From assembly GCA_028289965.1 (NCBI GenBank), contig JAQGKS010000041.1, forward strand, positions 1 to 43,819: a stretch of DNA of 43,819 nucleotides, given 5' to 3'. A program made the translations under genes and the position numbers. The notes beneath the pieces were generated by a model that saw only the letters and a program-made list of their open reading frames with translations, did not search any database and was not told the DNA's origin. The first letter of the stretch is position 1. Every line of letters starts with the position of its first letter. Positions 23,932 through 32,376 of the stretch are shown here, one piece after another. The stretch is from Sphingomonas bacterium. GTDB lineage: Bacteria; Pseudomonadota; Alphaproteobacteria; Sphingomonadales; Sphingomonadaceae.

Positions 23932-24471
23932 ATGACGGACAGCCCTCCCCCCGCACGTGGCCAGCCGGATCGCCCGATCGTGCTCGTCGGGATGATGGGC
24001 GTCGGCAAGTCGACGGTGGGCAAGCGGTTGGCGGCGCGGCTGAAAGTGCCGTTCGTCGATGCCGATCACGAGATCGAGCGCGCCGCCGGGCGCACCATTG
24101 CGGAAATCTTCGAACGCTTCGGCGAACCGGCGTTCCGCGATGGCGAACGGCGGGTCATCGCCCGCCTGATCGACGGCCGGCGCAAGGTCGTGGCGACGGG
24201 TGGGGGCGCGTTCATGCAGCCGGAGACGCGCCAGTTGATCCTCGACCGGGCCACCGCCATCTGGCTCGACGCCGATCTCGACGTGCTCGCCGAACGGGTC
24301 GGCCGGCGCGACGGGCGCCCGCTTCTCAAAGGCCGCAACCCGCGCGAGGTGCTTGCCGAGCTCGCTGCGATCCGCAACCCGATCTACGCGCTCGCGCCGA
24401 TCCACGTGCGCAGCCAGCCGCTGCCGCACGAGGCGACAGTGGAAACCATAATGAAGGCCCTTGCTGCATGA
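23932..24471 (+). CDS. aroK: shikimate kinase
   Basis: Phosphorylates shikimate in the chorismate pathway. It has 179 residues with Walker A GMMGVGKST (20-28), the shikimate-binding DADHEIE, and VATGGGAF. The ATG at 23932 is preferred to one at 23911, which lies inside the likely promoter. The long open frame upstream of it is the antisense of the 601-residue gene and is not coding. The stop overlaps the aroB start (ATGA), the classic aroKB arrangement. Confidence 0.95.
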   Translation: MTDSPPPARGQPDRPIVLVGMMGVGKSTVGKRLAARLKVPFVDADHEIERAAGRTIAEIFERFGEPAFRDGERRVIARLIDGRRKVVATGGGAFMQPETRQLILDRATAIWLDADLDVLAERVGRRDGRPLLKGRNPREVLAELAAIRNPIYALAPIHVRSQPLPHEATVETIMKALAA

Positions 24472-25580
24472 TCCGCGTTGACGTCGCGCTTGGCGCGCGA
24501 AGCTATCCGATCGACATTGCCGATGGCGCGATCGACCGCGCCGGCACCCTGCTCGCGCCATTCGCCAAGCGCGGCCGGCTGGTGATCGTGACCGACCAGA
24601 ATGTCGCGCAGTACCATCTGCCGCGGCTGGAAAAGGCGATTTGCGGGGCGGGGATCGCCACCCAGGTCGAGGTCCTGCCGCCCGGCGAAGGCACCAAGAG
24701 CTGGGCGCAGTTGGCGGGCCTGACCGATCGGCTGCTGGCGCATGGGGTGGAGCGCGGCGAGCATGTCGTGGCGCTCGGCGGGGGCGTGATCGGCGATCTC
24801 GTCGGCTTTGCCGCGTCGATCCTCAAGCGCGGTTGCGGGTTCGTGCAGGTGCCGACGACGTTGCTGGCGCAGGTCGATTCGTCGGTCGGCGGCAAGACCG
24901 CGATCAACAGCCCGGCCGGCAAAAATCTGATCGGCGCGTTCCACCAGCCCTCTTATGTGCTGATCGATCCGACCACGCTCGATACCCTGCCCAGGCGCGA
25001 GCTTGGCGCCGGCTATGCCGAAGTCGCCAAATATGGCCTGATCGACGACGAGCGCTTCTTCGCCTGGTGCGAGGCCAATGGCGCGAAGCTGATCGCCGGG
25101 GAGGCCGCGCCGCGGATCGAGGCGATCCGCCACAGCGTTGCCGCCAAGGCGCGGATCGTCGCTGCGGACGAGCGCGAGACGACCGATCTGCGCGCGTTGC
25201 TCAACCTCGGCCACACCTTCGGCCATGCGCTGGAGGCGGATACCGGCTTTTCCGATCGGCTGCTCCACGGCGAGGCAGTCGCCGCCGGCATGGCGCTGGC
25301 GTTCCGCTATTCCGCCCGGATCGGCCTGTGTCCCGCCGAGGATGCTGCGCGGGTATCCCGTCATCTCGCCGCGGTCGGTCTGCCCAACGGACTGGCGGCG
25401 GCCGGGGTTTCGGCGTCGGGCGCGGAACTGGTCGGCCATATGGCGCACGACAAGAAGATGGCCGGCGGCCGCCTGCCCTTCCTGCTCGCCCGCGGCATCG
25501 GCAAGACCTTCGTCGACAAGCAGGTCGAGCTGGCCGACGTCGCCGCCTTCCTCGACGAGGAACGCGCTAGCGCCCTCTGA
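24468..25580 (+). CDS. aroB: 3-dehydroquinate synthase
   Basis: Second step of the shikimate pathway, cyclising DAHP using NAD and a divalent metal. It has 370 residues with GGGVIGD (104-110), VDSSVGGKT (136-144), Glu185 in YAEVAKYG and the His-rich NLGHTFGHALE and LLHGEAVA segments expected to supply metal ligands. It is translationally coupled to aroK. The last 14 bases overlap the 3' end of the converging DUF423 gene. Confidence 0.97.
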   Translation: MIRVDVALGARSYPIDIADGAIDRAGTLLAPFAKRGRLVIVTDQNVAQYHLPRLEKAICGAGIATQVEVLPPGEGTKSWAQLAGLTDRLLAHGVERGEHVVALGGGVIGDLVGFAASILKRGCGFVQVPTTLLAQVDSSVGGKTAINSPAGKNLIGAFHQPSYVLIDPTTLDTLPRRELGAGYAEVAKYGLIDDERFFAWCEANGAKLIAGEAAPRIEAIRHSVAAKARIVAADERETTDLRALLNLGHTFGHALEADTGFSDRLLHGEAVAAGMALAFRYSARIGLCPAEDAARVSRHLAAVGLPNGLAAAGVSASGAELVGHMAHDKKMAGGRLPFLLARGIGKTFVDKQVELADVAAFLDEERASAL

Positions 25581-25914
25581 GCGCGCCGAGCGCCAGCCAC
25601 AGCCAACCGAGGATCAGGCCGATCCCGCCGATCGGCGTCACCGCGCCCAATATGCGCGGCGCGCCGAACGCCATCGCGTAGAGCGTGCCGGCAAAGATGG
25701 CGGCCCCGCCGACGAACAGCCATGCTGCCGCCCGGCCGCGCGGTTGGCCGACCGCGACCAGCGCCGCGACCGCGTGGATAAGCTGATATTGCGCGCCGGT
25801 GCGCAGCAGTTCGGCGGCGCGCGCGCCCGCGCCGTGGGCAGCGAACGCCCCGGCCGCCACGGCGAGCGCGCCGGACAGCGCGGCCAGCATCGTCAGCAAT
25901 CCCGCCCGCTTCAT
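25567..25914 (-). CDS. DUF423 family membrane protein
   Basis: A 115-residue protein with four predicted membrane helices and the family features GALAVAAGAFAAHG near the N-terminus and GGIGLILGWLWLALG near the C-terminus. Function unknown across the family. It overlaps the end of the upstream antiporter gene by four bases and is the last gene of the dnaB-side minus-strand run. Confidence 0.9.
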   Translation of the reverse strand: MKRAGLLTMLAALSGALAVAAGAFAAHGAGARAAELLRTGAQYQLIHAVAALVAVGQPRGRAAAWLFVGGAAIFAGTLYAMAFGAPRILGAVTPIGGIGLILGWLWLALGALRGR

Positions 25915-27686
25915 GGTCCAGTCTCCGGCAACAGCGGGGATCCCTTGCGAAATATCGTCTCCCGGCCGGCGTTGAGATCGCCGGCCTCGCTCTGCAGGCC
26001 GAGGCGCACTTCGTCGCGCTCCCGGTAGGAGGTCTCGACCCGCTCGATCTCGGCCTTGTCGAAGCCGATCGCCGAAAGCGCCAGGCGGCCCATGCAGATC
26101 GCCGATTCGAACACTTCGCGCACCGACCCGGCAAGCTGGAGCCCGTCGAGCCGGATCAGGTGGCGCCGATCGAACGTCCGCACCAGCACCGCGGCGTGGC
26201 GGAACTGCTCGAGCACCTGCTTCAGCGCCTCGCGATCGGGCCCGTCGCCATCGGTGCAGAAGATGATCGCCTGCGCCTCGTCCGCACCCGCCTGGCGCAG
26301 CAGATCGATCCGCTGGCCGTCGCCATAATAGACCTTCCAGCCATAAGCGGTGCTGGTGTCGATCTGCGCCGGATTATTGTCGATCAGGGTGACGCTGACC
26401 GACTTGGCGAACAGCATCTGCGCCACCGTCTGCCCGAAGCGGCCATAGCCGACGACGATCGCGCTGGCCTTTGCCGCCAGTTCCGGGCCCTCGAGATCAT
26501 CGCGGGGGTTGATCGGCGGGCGGTTGAAGCGGCGGGACAGCGCCATCAGGAACGGCGTCGTCGCCATCGACAGCGTCACCACCGCGCCGAACAGGCTGGC
26601 CGCTTCGGGCGCGATCAGCTGCGCCGAGGCGGCCTGGCCGAACAAGACGAAGGCGAATTCGCCGCCCTGGCTCAGCAGCAGCCCGAAGGCGAGCGCCTGC
26701 CGCCAGCCCATGCCGAACAGCCGCCCCAGCAACAGCATCACCCCGGTCTTGATCGCCACCACCGCGGCGGCCAGGCCGATGACGAAGAAGGGCCGCGCGG
26801 CGATCGCGTGGAGATCGAGCATCATGCCGACGGCGAGGAAGAACAGCCCGAGCAGGATCGTGCGGAACGGCGCGACATCCGCCTCCAGCTCATGCCGATA
26901 GGGCGAATCGGCGAGCATCACGCCGGCGATGAACGCCCCGAGCGCGGTCGACAGATGGAGCGACTGCATCACCGCCGCGCTCGCCAGCACCGTGAACAGC
27001 CCGGCGGCGACAAACAGCTCGCGCTCGCCCAGGCCGCCGATCAGGCGGAACAGCGGGTTGAGGATATAGCGCCCCGCCAGCACCAGCCCGACCACCGCGC
27101 CGACCGTATATAATCCGAGCAGCCAACCGGGCGGGGCGGACGGATCGGCCGGCGCCCGTGACAGCGCGGCGATGATCGTGATCAGCGGGACGATCGACAG
27201 ATCCTGGAACAGCAGGACCGAAAAGGTGCGCTCGCCGAACGGCGTGTTGAGCCGGCCGGCCGAGCTCAGCATCGGCAGCACCTGCGCGGTCGACGACAGT
27301 GCCAGCGGCAGGCCGAGCCCCAGTGCGGCGGGCGCCGAAAAGCCGGTGAACAGGAACAGCACCGCGCTCAAGGCGACGCCGCACAGGACCACCTGGAGCA
27401 GGCCGAGCCCGAAGATGTCGCGCCGCAACCGCCACAGCCGGCTCGGATGCAGTTCGAGCCCGACGAGGAACAGCAGCAGGACGATGCCCAGTTCGGCGAT
27501 GCCGAGCTTGGTCTGCGCATCGCTGGCGAGCCCCAGCCCCTGCGGCCCGATCAGCGCCCCCGCGACGAGATAGCCGAGCACCGCGCCCAGCCCCAGGCGG
27601 CGGAACAGCAAGACGAACACCAGCGCCGCGCCCAGCAGGACCACCCCGTCCAGCAGCGGCAACCCGCCATGGTCGGCGGCGTTCAC
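25911..27686 (-). CDS. CPA2-family cation:proton antiporter, KefB/KefC-like
   Basis: A 591-residue inner-membrane transporter: about 12 hydrophobic helices (residues 10 to 385), then a cytoplasmic TrkA-N/RCK domain with the nucleotide motif VVGYGRFGQ (about 408-416). Glutathione-gated KefB/C proteins protect against electrophiles by potassium efflux. A gating partner (KefF/KefG) is not adjacent, so the regulator is unknown. It starts four bases inside the end of the NifU-like gene. Confidence 0.92.
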   Translation of the reverse strand: MNAADHGGLPLLDGVVLLGAALVFVLLFRRLGLGAVLGYLVAGALIGPQGLGLASDAQTKLGIAELGIVLLLFLVGLELHPSRLWRLRRDIFGLGLLQVVLCGVALSAVLFLFTGFSAPAALGLGLPLALSSTAQVLPMLSSAGRLNTPFGERTFSVLLFQDLSIVPLITIIAALSRAPADPSAPPGWLLGLYTVGAVVGLVLAGRYILNPLFRLIGGLGERELFVAAGLFTVLASAAVMQSLHLSTALGAFIAGVMLADSPYRHELEADVAPFRTILLGLFFLAVGMMLDLHAIAARPFFVIGLAAAVVAIKTGVMLLLGRLFGMGWRQALAFGLLLSQGGEFAFVLFGQAASAQLIAPEAASLFGAVVTLSMATTPFLMALSRRFNRPPINPRDDLEGPELAAKASAIVVGYGRFGQTVAQMLFAKSVSVTLIDNNPAQIDTSTAYGWKVYYGDGQRIDLLRQAGADEAQAIIFCTDGDGPDREALKQVLEQFRHAAVLVRTFDRRHLIRLDGLQLAGSVREVFESAICMGRLALSAIGFDKAEIERVETSYRERDEVRLGLQSEAGDLNAGRETIFRKGSPLLPETGP

Positions 27687-28108
27687 CGCGCGGCCTGCGC
27701 CGCTGCCTCGGCGACCGCCTCGAACGCCAGCCGGATCGAGGCATGGCGCGCGGCATGGGGCCGCGCGGGCGCGAATATCTCGAGGCCGGGCCAGTCGCCC
27801 GGATCGTCCCGTTCGCCCGAGAGGAACCCGGCCAGCGCATCGCGCGCCGAGGCGAGATCGTCACCCGTGCGGCCGATGGCATGTTCGGCCATCAAGGCGG
27901 CCGATGCCTGGCCCAGCGCGCAGGCGCGCACCTCCTGCCCGAGTGCGACGACCCGGCCCTGATCGTCGAGCATGACGTCTACTGTCACCCGGCTGCCGCA
28001 GACCGGCGAACGCCGCTCGGCGGTGGCGTGCGGGGCAGGCAGCCGGGCATGGTGCGGGATGCTGCTGGCGAGTCGCAGGATGGTTGCGTTGTAGAGCGGC
28101 GCGGACAT
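27683..28108 (-). CDS. NifU/IscU-like iron-sulphur scaffold homologue with altered ligands
   Basis: A 141-residue protein aligning with the NifU N-terminal/IscU/SufU fold: PVCGSRVTVDV around Cys37, then EVRACALGQASAALM around Cys63. The usual Asp after the first CG is Ser39, and the third cluster Cys (IscU HCSVLAEDA) is Ala123 here (HASIRLAFEA). It therefore probably cannot bind a cluster in the classical three-Cys way. Translationally coupled to a KefB-type antiporter. It may be a degenerate scaffold or have a different role. Confidence 0.8.
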   Translation of the reverse strand: MSAPLYNATILRLASSIPHHARLPAPHATAERRSPVCGSRVTVDVMLDDQGRVVALGQEVRACALGQASAALMAEHAIGRTGDDLASARDALAGFLSGERDDPGDWPGLEIFAPARPHAARHASIRLAFEAVAEAAAQAAR

Positions 28109-28190
28109 GCGACGTCACTTAGTGCAGCCAAACGCCCAGCGCACCTGTGTTCGCGCCTGCACCGCAGGCCGTGAGGCGCGGAACGGCCGC

Positions 28191-29693
28191 TCAGTCGGGC
28201 ATGTAGCTGTCTTCGGCGTAATCGGAGAATTTGGTGATCTTCGCCTCGAACTTCAGCTTCACCTTGCCGGTCGCGCCGTGGCGCTGCTTGGCGATGATCA
28301 GCTCCGACAGCCCGAACACCCGCTCCATATCCCGCGCCCACTGGTCATGGGCCTCGAACGTCTTGGCGTCGTCGCCGTCGACCGGCCGCTTCGGTTCGCG
28401 CGACTGGGTGTAATATTCCTCGCGATAGACGAACAGGACGATGTCGGCGTCCTGCTCGATCGATCCCGACTCGCGCAGATCCGACAGCTGCGGGCGCTTA
28501 TCCTCGCGCTGCTCGACCGCGCGGCTCAACTGCGACAGCGCGAGCACGGGAAGGTGGAGTTCCTTGGCCAGGGTCTTGAGACCACGGCTGATCTCCGAAA
28601 TTTCCTGCACGCGGTTGCCGTCGCTGGATTTGCCCGAGCCTTGCAGCAGCTGGAGATAATCGACCACGATCATGCCGATCCCGCGCTGGCGCTTGAGCCG
28701 GCGCGCGCGGGTGCGCAGCGCGGCGATCGTCAGGCCGGGCGTATCATCGATGTAGAGCGGCAGCGTCTCGAGTTCGGCGGCGGCGCGCGCCAGGTTGCGG
28801 AAATCGGCCTGGCTGATCTTGCCCATGCGCAGGTTTTCGGAACTGATCCCGGATTGTTCGGACAGGATACGCGTCGCCAGCTGATCCGCCGACATTTCCA
28901 GGCTGAAGAAGGCGACAGGCGCGCCGACCGACTTGCCCTCCTCGATCCCGTCTTCCTTGTCGCGCATGAAGCGCTGCGCCGCGTTGAACGCCATGTTGGT
29001 GGCGAGCGCGGTCTTGCCCATGCCCGGGCGGCCGGCGAGGATCAGCAGATCGGATCGGTGCAGACCGCCGATCCGGCCGTTGACGCTGTCGAGCCCGGTG
29101 GTGATGCCGGACAGGTGCCCGCCGGAATTGAGCGCGCGCTCCGCATTCTCGACGGCCATCTTGGTCGCCTGGCCGAAGCTCTTGACGCTGCCCTGCTCGC
29201 CGCCTTCCTCGGCGACCTTGTACAGCGCGACCTCGGCCGCCTCGATCTGGCTCTTCGGATCGATCGATTCGCTGGTGTCGAGCGCCTGCTCGACCAGGTC
29301 GCGGCCGACCCCGATCAGTTCGCGCAGCAAGGCGAGATCGTATATCTGGCCGGCAAAGTCGCGCGCGCCGATCAGCGCGGCGCCGCTCCCGGTCAGATGG
29401 GCGAGATAGGCCGGGCCGCCCAGTTCGCGCATCTGTTCGTCGGCATCGAACATCGGCTTCAGCGTCACCGGATTGGCGACCATGTTGCGATCGACCAGCC
29501 GCAGGATCGCATCGTAGATGCGGCCGTGGACGGCTTCGTGGAAGTGGTCGGCGCGCAGCCTGACCTGCACGTCCTCGACCAGCCGGTTGTCGATCATCAG
29601 CGCGCCGAGCAGCGCTGCCTCCGCCTCGATGTTGCGGGGAAGCACGGGCCCGTCGGTGGGCGGCGGGGGAACGAGTCGGATCGGTTCGGCCAT
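28191..29693 (-). CDS. dnaB: replicative DNA helicase
   Basis: Hexameric helicase that unwinds DNA at the replication fork. The 500-residue protein has the N-terminal DnaB domain from about residue 20 (NIEAEAALLGALMIDNRLVED) and the RecA-like core with Walker A GRPGMGKTALATN and Walker B MIVVDYLQLL, then LSQLSRAVEQREDKRP. No intein is present. The ATG at 29693 starts MAEPIRLVPPPP; a 168-residue in-frame extension upstream is rejected because it covers the intergenic region and the MarR gene. An inverted pair of DnaA-box sequences lies 51-82 bases upstream. Confidence 0.97.
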   Translation of the reverse strand: MAEPIRLVPPPPTDGPVLPRNIEAEAALLGALMIDNRLVEDVQVRLRADHFHEAVHGRIYDAILRLVDRNMVANPVTLKPMFDADEQMRELGGPAYLAHLTGSGAALIGARDFAGQIYDLALLRELIGVGRDLVEQALDTSESIDPKSQIEAAEVALYKVAEEGGEQGSVKSFGQATKMAVENAERALNSGGHLSGITTGLDSVNGRIGGLHRSDLLILAGRPGMGKTALATNMAFNAAQRFMRDKEDGIEEGKSVGAPVAFFSLEMSADQLATRILSEQSGISSENLRMGKISQADFRNLARAAAELETLPLYIDDTPGLTIAALRTRARRLKRQRGIGMIVVDYLQLLQGSGKSSDGNRVQEISEISRGLKTLAKELHLPVLALSQLSRAVEQREDKRPQLSDLRESGSIEQDADIVLFVYREEYYTQSREPKRPVDGDDAKTFEAHDQWARDMERVFGLSELIIAKQRHGATGKVKLKFEAKITKFSDYAEDSYMPD

Positions 29694-29743
29694 GGGGCGC
29701 CTTGTCCTCTTCGGCGGCCCCGCGCTCAACCGATCATTGCATC

Positions 29744-29775
29744 TTCTCCACAATCGCCTGCGCGCCTGTGGATAA
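29744..29775. promoter_or_regulatory. inverted DnaA-box pair upstream of dnaB
   Basis: TGTGGATAA (29767-29775) is the exact complement of the consensus DnaA box TTATCCACA. TTCTCCACA (29744-29752), on the other strand, differs from it by one base. They are inverted with a 14-base spacer in the 132-base dnaB/MarR intergenic region. Autonomous control of dnaB by DnaA is the simplest reading. Confidence 0.6.
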
Positions 29776-29789
29776 AGCGTCCGCCCCTC

Positions 29790-29833
29790 TTGCCCGGCAC
29801 ACGATGAGCCCCGATACATGTAAGTATGCTTAC
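29790..29833 (+). promoter_or_regulatory. promoter and palindromic operator of the MarR/EmrA pair
   Basis: TTGCCC (29790-29795), 17 bases, GATACA (29813-29818) forms a plausible promoter. Immediately after it GTAAG (29820-29824) and CTTAC (29829-29833) are inverted around TATG. A TAAGTATGCTTA-like palindrome is the kind of site bound by MarR dimers, and its place over the likely start point fits autorepression. Confidence 0.5.
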
Positions 29834-29843
29834 GGATGGCAGG

Positions 29844-30287
29844 ATGAGCATCGGGTTCCTGATGCACGATGTGGCGCGGCTGATGCGCTATCGCTTCGAC
29901 GCGCGTGCGCGCGATCTGGGGGTGACGCGGCCGCAGTGGCGGGTGCTGCTCCACCTCGCGCGGACCCCCGGTCCGACCCAGGCCGAGCTGGCCGACCTGC
30001 TGGACGTGGAGCGGATCACCCTGTGCCGGATGATCGACCGCCTCGCCGACGCAGGACTGGTCGAGCGGCGCGCCGATCCCAGCGACCGGCGCGTGTGGCG
30101 GCTGCATCTGCTGCCCGCGGCGCACGGCATTGCCGATCAACTGGCCGAGATCGGCGCGAAATTCGAGGAAGAGATTTTGTCCCCCCTCGACGAACAAGCG
30201 CGTGCCTCGCTGATGGCAAGCCTGGAGAGCATGCGCGACGGCCTGCGCCGGCGCACCGCGGACGAAGCGCAGGAGGAAGTGGCGTGA
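29844..30287 (+). CDS. MarR-family transcriptional regulator
   Basis: A 147-residue winged-helix repressor. The helix-turn-helix is in TQAELADLLDVERITLCRMI and the wing in ERRADPSDRRVWRLHL. I start at MSIGFLMHDVARL (29844), where family similarity begins; an ATG six codons earlier (29826) lies inside the predicted operator. It overlaps the following membrane-adaptor gene by four bases (GTGA), so it probably controls it. Ligand unknown; such regulators usually respond to aromatic compounds or oxidants. Confidence 0.9.
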   Translation: MSIGFLMHDVARLMRYRFDARARDLGVTRPQWRVLLHLARTPGPTQAELADLLDVERITLCRMIDRLADAGLVERRADPSDRRVWRLHLLPAAHGIADQLAEIGAKFEEEILSPLDEQARASLMASLESMRDGLRRRTADEAQEEVA

Positions 30288-31318
30288 ACGAAATGACCAG
30301 CATCGCCGGCGACGAGGTCGCGCCGCCCAAGACCCGGCGCTGGCGGACCCCGCTGATGCTGTCGGTGCCGCTGCTGCTGATCGCCGTCGGATTGTATTTC
30401 TGGCTTTCCGGCGGGTCGACGGTGTCGACCGACAATGCCCAGGTCGGCGCGCACGTGATCGCCGTCGCGCCGGAGGTCGGTGGCCGCATCGTCGAGGTGC
30501 GGGTGGCGGAGAACCAGAAGGTCAAGGCGGGCGACCTGCTCTACCGGATCGATCCCGCGCCCTACCGGATCGCGCTGATGCAGGCGGACGCCGCGGTCGG
30601 CAATGCCCGACTTCAGATCAGCCAGATGCAGAGCGGCGTCTCCGCCCGGGTCGCCGACATTGGCGAGAAGGCGTCCGAGGTCGAGCTCGCGCGCGAGAAT
30701 TTCCGGCGCCAGCGCGAACTGCTCGATCGCGGCTTCACCACGCGCTCCGCGTTCGATGCGGCGCGCGCGGCGCTCACCTCGGCCGAGGCGCAGCGCAACT
30801 CGGCGGCGGCGGAAGCGCAGTCGGCGCGGGCGATGCTCGGGATGAGCGCGCAAGGCGGTCACCCCCAGGTCGAGGCGGCGCTCGCGCAGCGGGCCAAGGC
30901 GGCGCTCGACCTCGCCCGCACCGAGATTCGTGCGCCGGTCGACGGCATCGTCGCGCAGGCCGACAAGCTTCAGCCGGGTGCGCTGGCGATGCAGATGCTG
31001 TCCAACGTCAGCCTCGTCGGCGGCGGCGATTATTGGGTCGAGGCCAATTTCAAGGAGACCCAGCTGGCCCAGCTGCGCGTCGGCCAGGAAGCCGAGGTCG
31101 AGATCGACGCGATGCCCGGCAAGCCGCTCAAGGGCCATGTGATCGGCATCGGCGCGGGCACCGGATCCGAATTCTCGCTGCTGCCGGCCCAGAACGCGAC
31201 CGGCAACTGGGTCAAGGTAACCCAACGCGTGCCGGTGCGGATCAAGCTCGATCAGGCGCCGGCGCGGCCGCTGGTTTCGGGCTGGAGCGCGCACGTGACG
31301 GTTCGCGTCGCCGACTGA
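30284..31318 (+). CDS. HlyD/EmrA-type periplasmic adaptor protein
   Basis: A 344-residue membrane-fusion protein. One membrane helix (about 22-43) is followed by STDNAQVGAHVIAVAPEVGGRI, the EmrA-type biotinyl-lipoyl start, a coiled-coil hairpin (about 95-200, with QRELLDRGFTTRSAFD) and a beta-barrel region (YWVEANFKETQLAQLRVGQ). The GTG at 30284 is chosen over ATG 30293 because AGGAGG lies seven bases before it. The usual EmrB-type transporter and outer-membrane channel genes are absent downstream; UPF0262 follows instead. The adaptor must pair with a transporter encoded elsewhere. Confidence 0.92.
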   Translation: MNEMTSIAGDEVAPPKTRRWRTPLMLSVPLLLIAVGLYFWLSGGSTVSTDNAQVGAHVIAVAPEVGGRIVEVRVAENQKVKAGDLLYRIDPAPYRIALMQADAAVGNARLQISQMQSGVSARVADIGEKASEVELARENFRRQRELLDRGFTTRSAFDAARAALTSAEAQRNSAAAEAQSARAMLGMSAQGGHPQVEAALAQRAKAALDLARTEIRAPVDGIVAQADKLQPGALAMQMLSNVSLVGGGDYWVEANFKETQLAQLRVGQEAEVEIDAMPGKPLKGHVIGIGAGTGSEFSLLPAQNATGNWVKVTQRVPVRIKLDQAPARPLVSGWSAHVTVRVAD

Positions 31319-31371
31319 TCGGGAGCCCGGCAGTTTTGCCAATCGGCGCCGCGTCCGATAAGCGCGACACC

Positions 31372-31854
31372 ATGGGCGATCCGCGCATCATCTCCGTCGA
31401 TCTCGACGAGCAGACGATCATCTGGCGCAATGCCGATGTCGAGCAGGAGCGGCGCGTCGCGGTCTTCGACCTGCTGGAGGATAATCGCTTCGTCCCCCAG
31501 CGTGGCTATGCCGGGGATTATGCGGGGCCGTACCGGATCCGGCTGCGCGTCGAGGAAGGGCGTCTCGCGATCGACATCCTTTCCGAGGATGCCCAACTGC
31601 TCGAGACGATCGTCCTCGGGCTGGCGCGCTTTCGCCGCCCGATTCGCGATTATTTCGCGATCTGCGACAGCTATTACCAGGCGATCCGCGCCGCATCGCC
31701 ACAGCAGATCGAGACGATCGACATGGCCCGGCGTGGCATCCACAACGAGGCCGCCGAGCTGCTGAAGGAGCGGCTCGACGGCAAGATCGAGGTCGATTTC
31801 GACACCGCCCGGCGGCTGTTCACGTTGATCTGCGTTCTGCACATCCGGGGATAG
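31372..31854 (+). CDS. UPF0262 family protein
   Basis: An alphaproteobacterial protein of unknown function, 160 residues. It matches the family in LDEQTIIWRNADVEQERRVAVFDLLEDN and RRPIRDYFAICDSYYQAIR (quoted as DVEQERRVAVFDLLE and FRRPIRDYFAICDSY). It is soluble and charged, with no membrane or catalytic motif. The ATG at 31372 is used. It is followed four bases after its stop by cdd, an arrangement suggesting co-expression with pyrimidine salvage. Confidence 0.88.
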   Translation: MGDPRIISVDLDEQTIIWRNADVEQERRVAVFDLLEDNRFVPQRGYAGDYAGPYRIRLRVEEGRLAIDILSEDAQLLETIVLGLARFRRPIRDYFAICDSYYQAIRAASPQQIETIDMARRGIHNEAAELLKERLDGKIEVDFDTARRLFTLICVLHIRG

Positions 31855-31858
31855 GGTG

Positions 31859-32320
31859 ATGGAAGTTGCGCTCGAGGACGTCGCCGCCGGCGTGCTGATC
31901 GACGCCGCGCGCGAGGCGGCGGCTTATGCTCATGCGCCGTATTCGCGCTTCGCCGTCGGCGCGGCGCTGTTGCTGGCGGACGGCAGCATGGTGCGCGGCA
32001 CCAACTTCGAAAATGCGAGCTACGGGCTGTCGCTATGTGCTGAAACCGTTGCCCTGGCGACGGCCAATGCCGCCGGGCGGCTGCGCGACGTGGTGGCGAT
32101 CGGGGTGATTGGCGGGACGATCACCGCGGACGGGATCAGCGGCGACGCCGTCGTCCGCCCCTGCGGCCGCTGTCGGCAGATCCTCAACGAAGCGGCCCAG
32201 CTTGGCGGGCGGGACATCGTCGTCCACTGCGCCTCGGCCGATGGCAGCGCGATCGAGCGCCATTTGCTGTCGGATCTGCTCCCTCATGCGTTCGGCCCGG
32301 CCGATCTCGGCTTTCGCTGA
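31859..32320 (+). CDS. cdd: cytidine deaminase
   Basis: Zinc enzyme converting cytidine and deoxycytidine to uridine forms. It has 153 residues with the catalytic Cys60-Ala-Glu62 and the zinc-binding Pro101-Cys102-Gly-Arg-Cys105 (RPCGRCRQ). The N-terminal substrate motif YAPYSRFAVGAAL appears as HAPYSRFAVGAAL. ATG at 31859 is taken; a GTG one codon earlier is possible. It forms a pyrimidine-salvage block with dcd 56 bases downstream. Confidence 0.95.
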   Translation: MEVALEDVAAGVLIDAAREAAAYAHAPYSRFAVGAALLLADGSMVRGTNFENASYGLSLCAETVALATANAAGRLRDVVAIGVIGGTITADGISGDAVVRPCGRCRQILNEAAQLGGRDIVVHCASADGSAIERHLLSDLLPHAFGPADLGFR

Positions 32321-32376
32321 CTTGCCGCGCGGCGCCTTTGCCGCGAAAGCAGCCGCGCCAAGGGGAGAGCGTCTAG

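Noticed and set aside
29694-30197. An N-terminal extension of DnaB to 668 residues
   Set aside because: It would run antisense through the MarR gene, the operator and the DnaA boxes. The conserved DnaB N-terminus starts shortly after the ATG at 29693.
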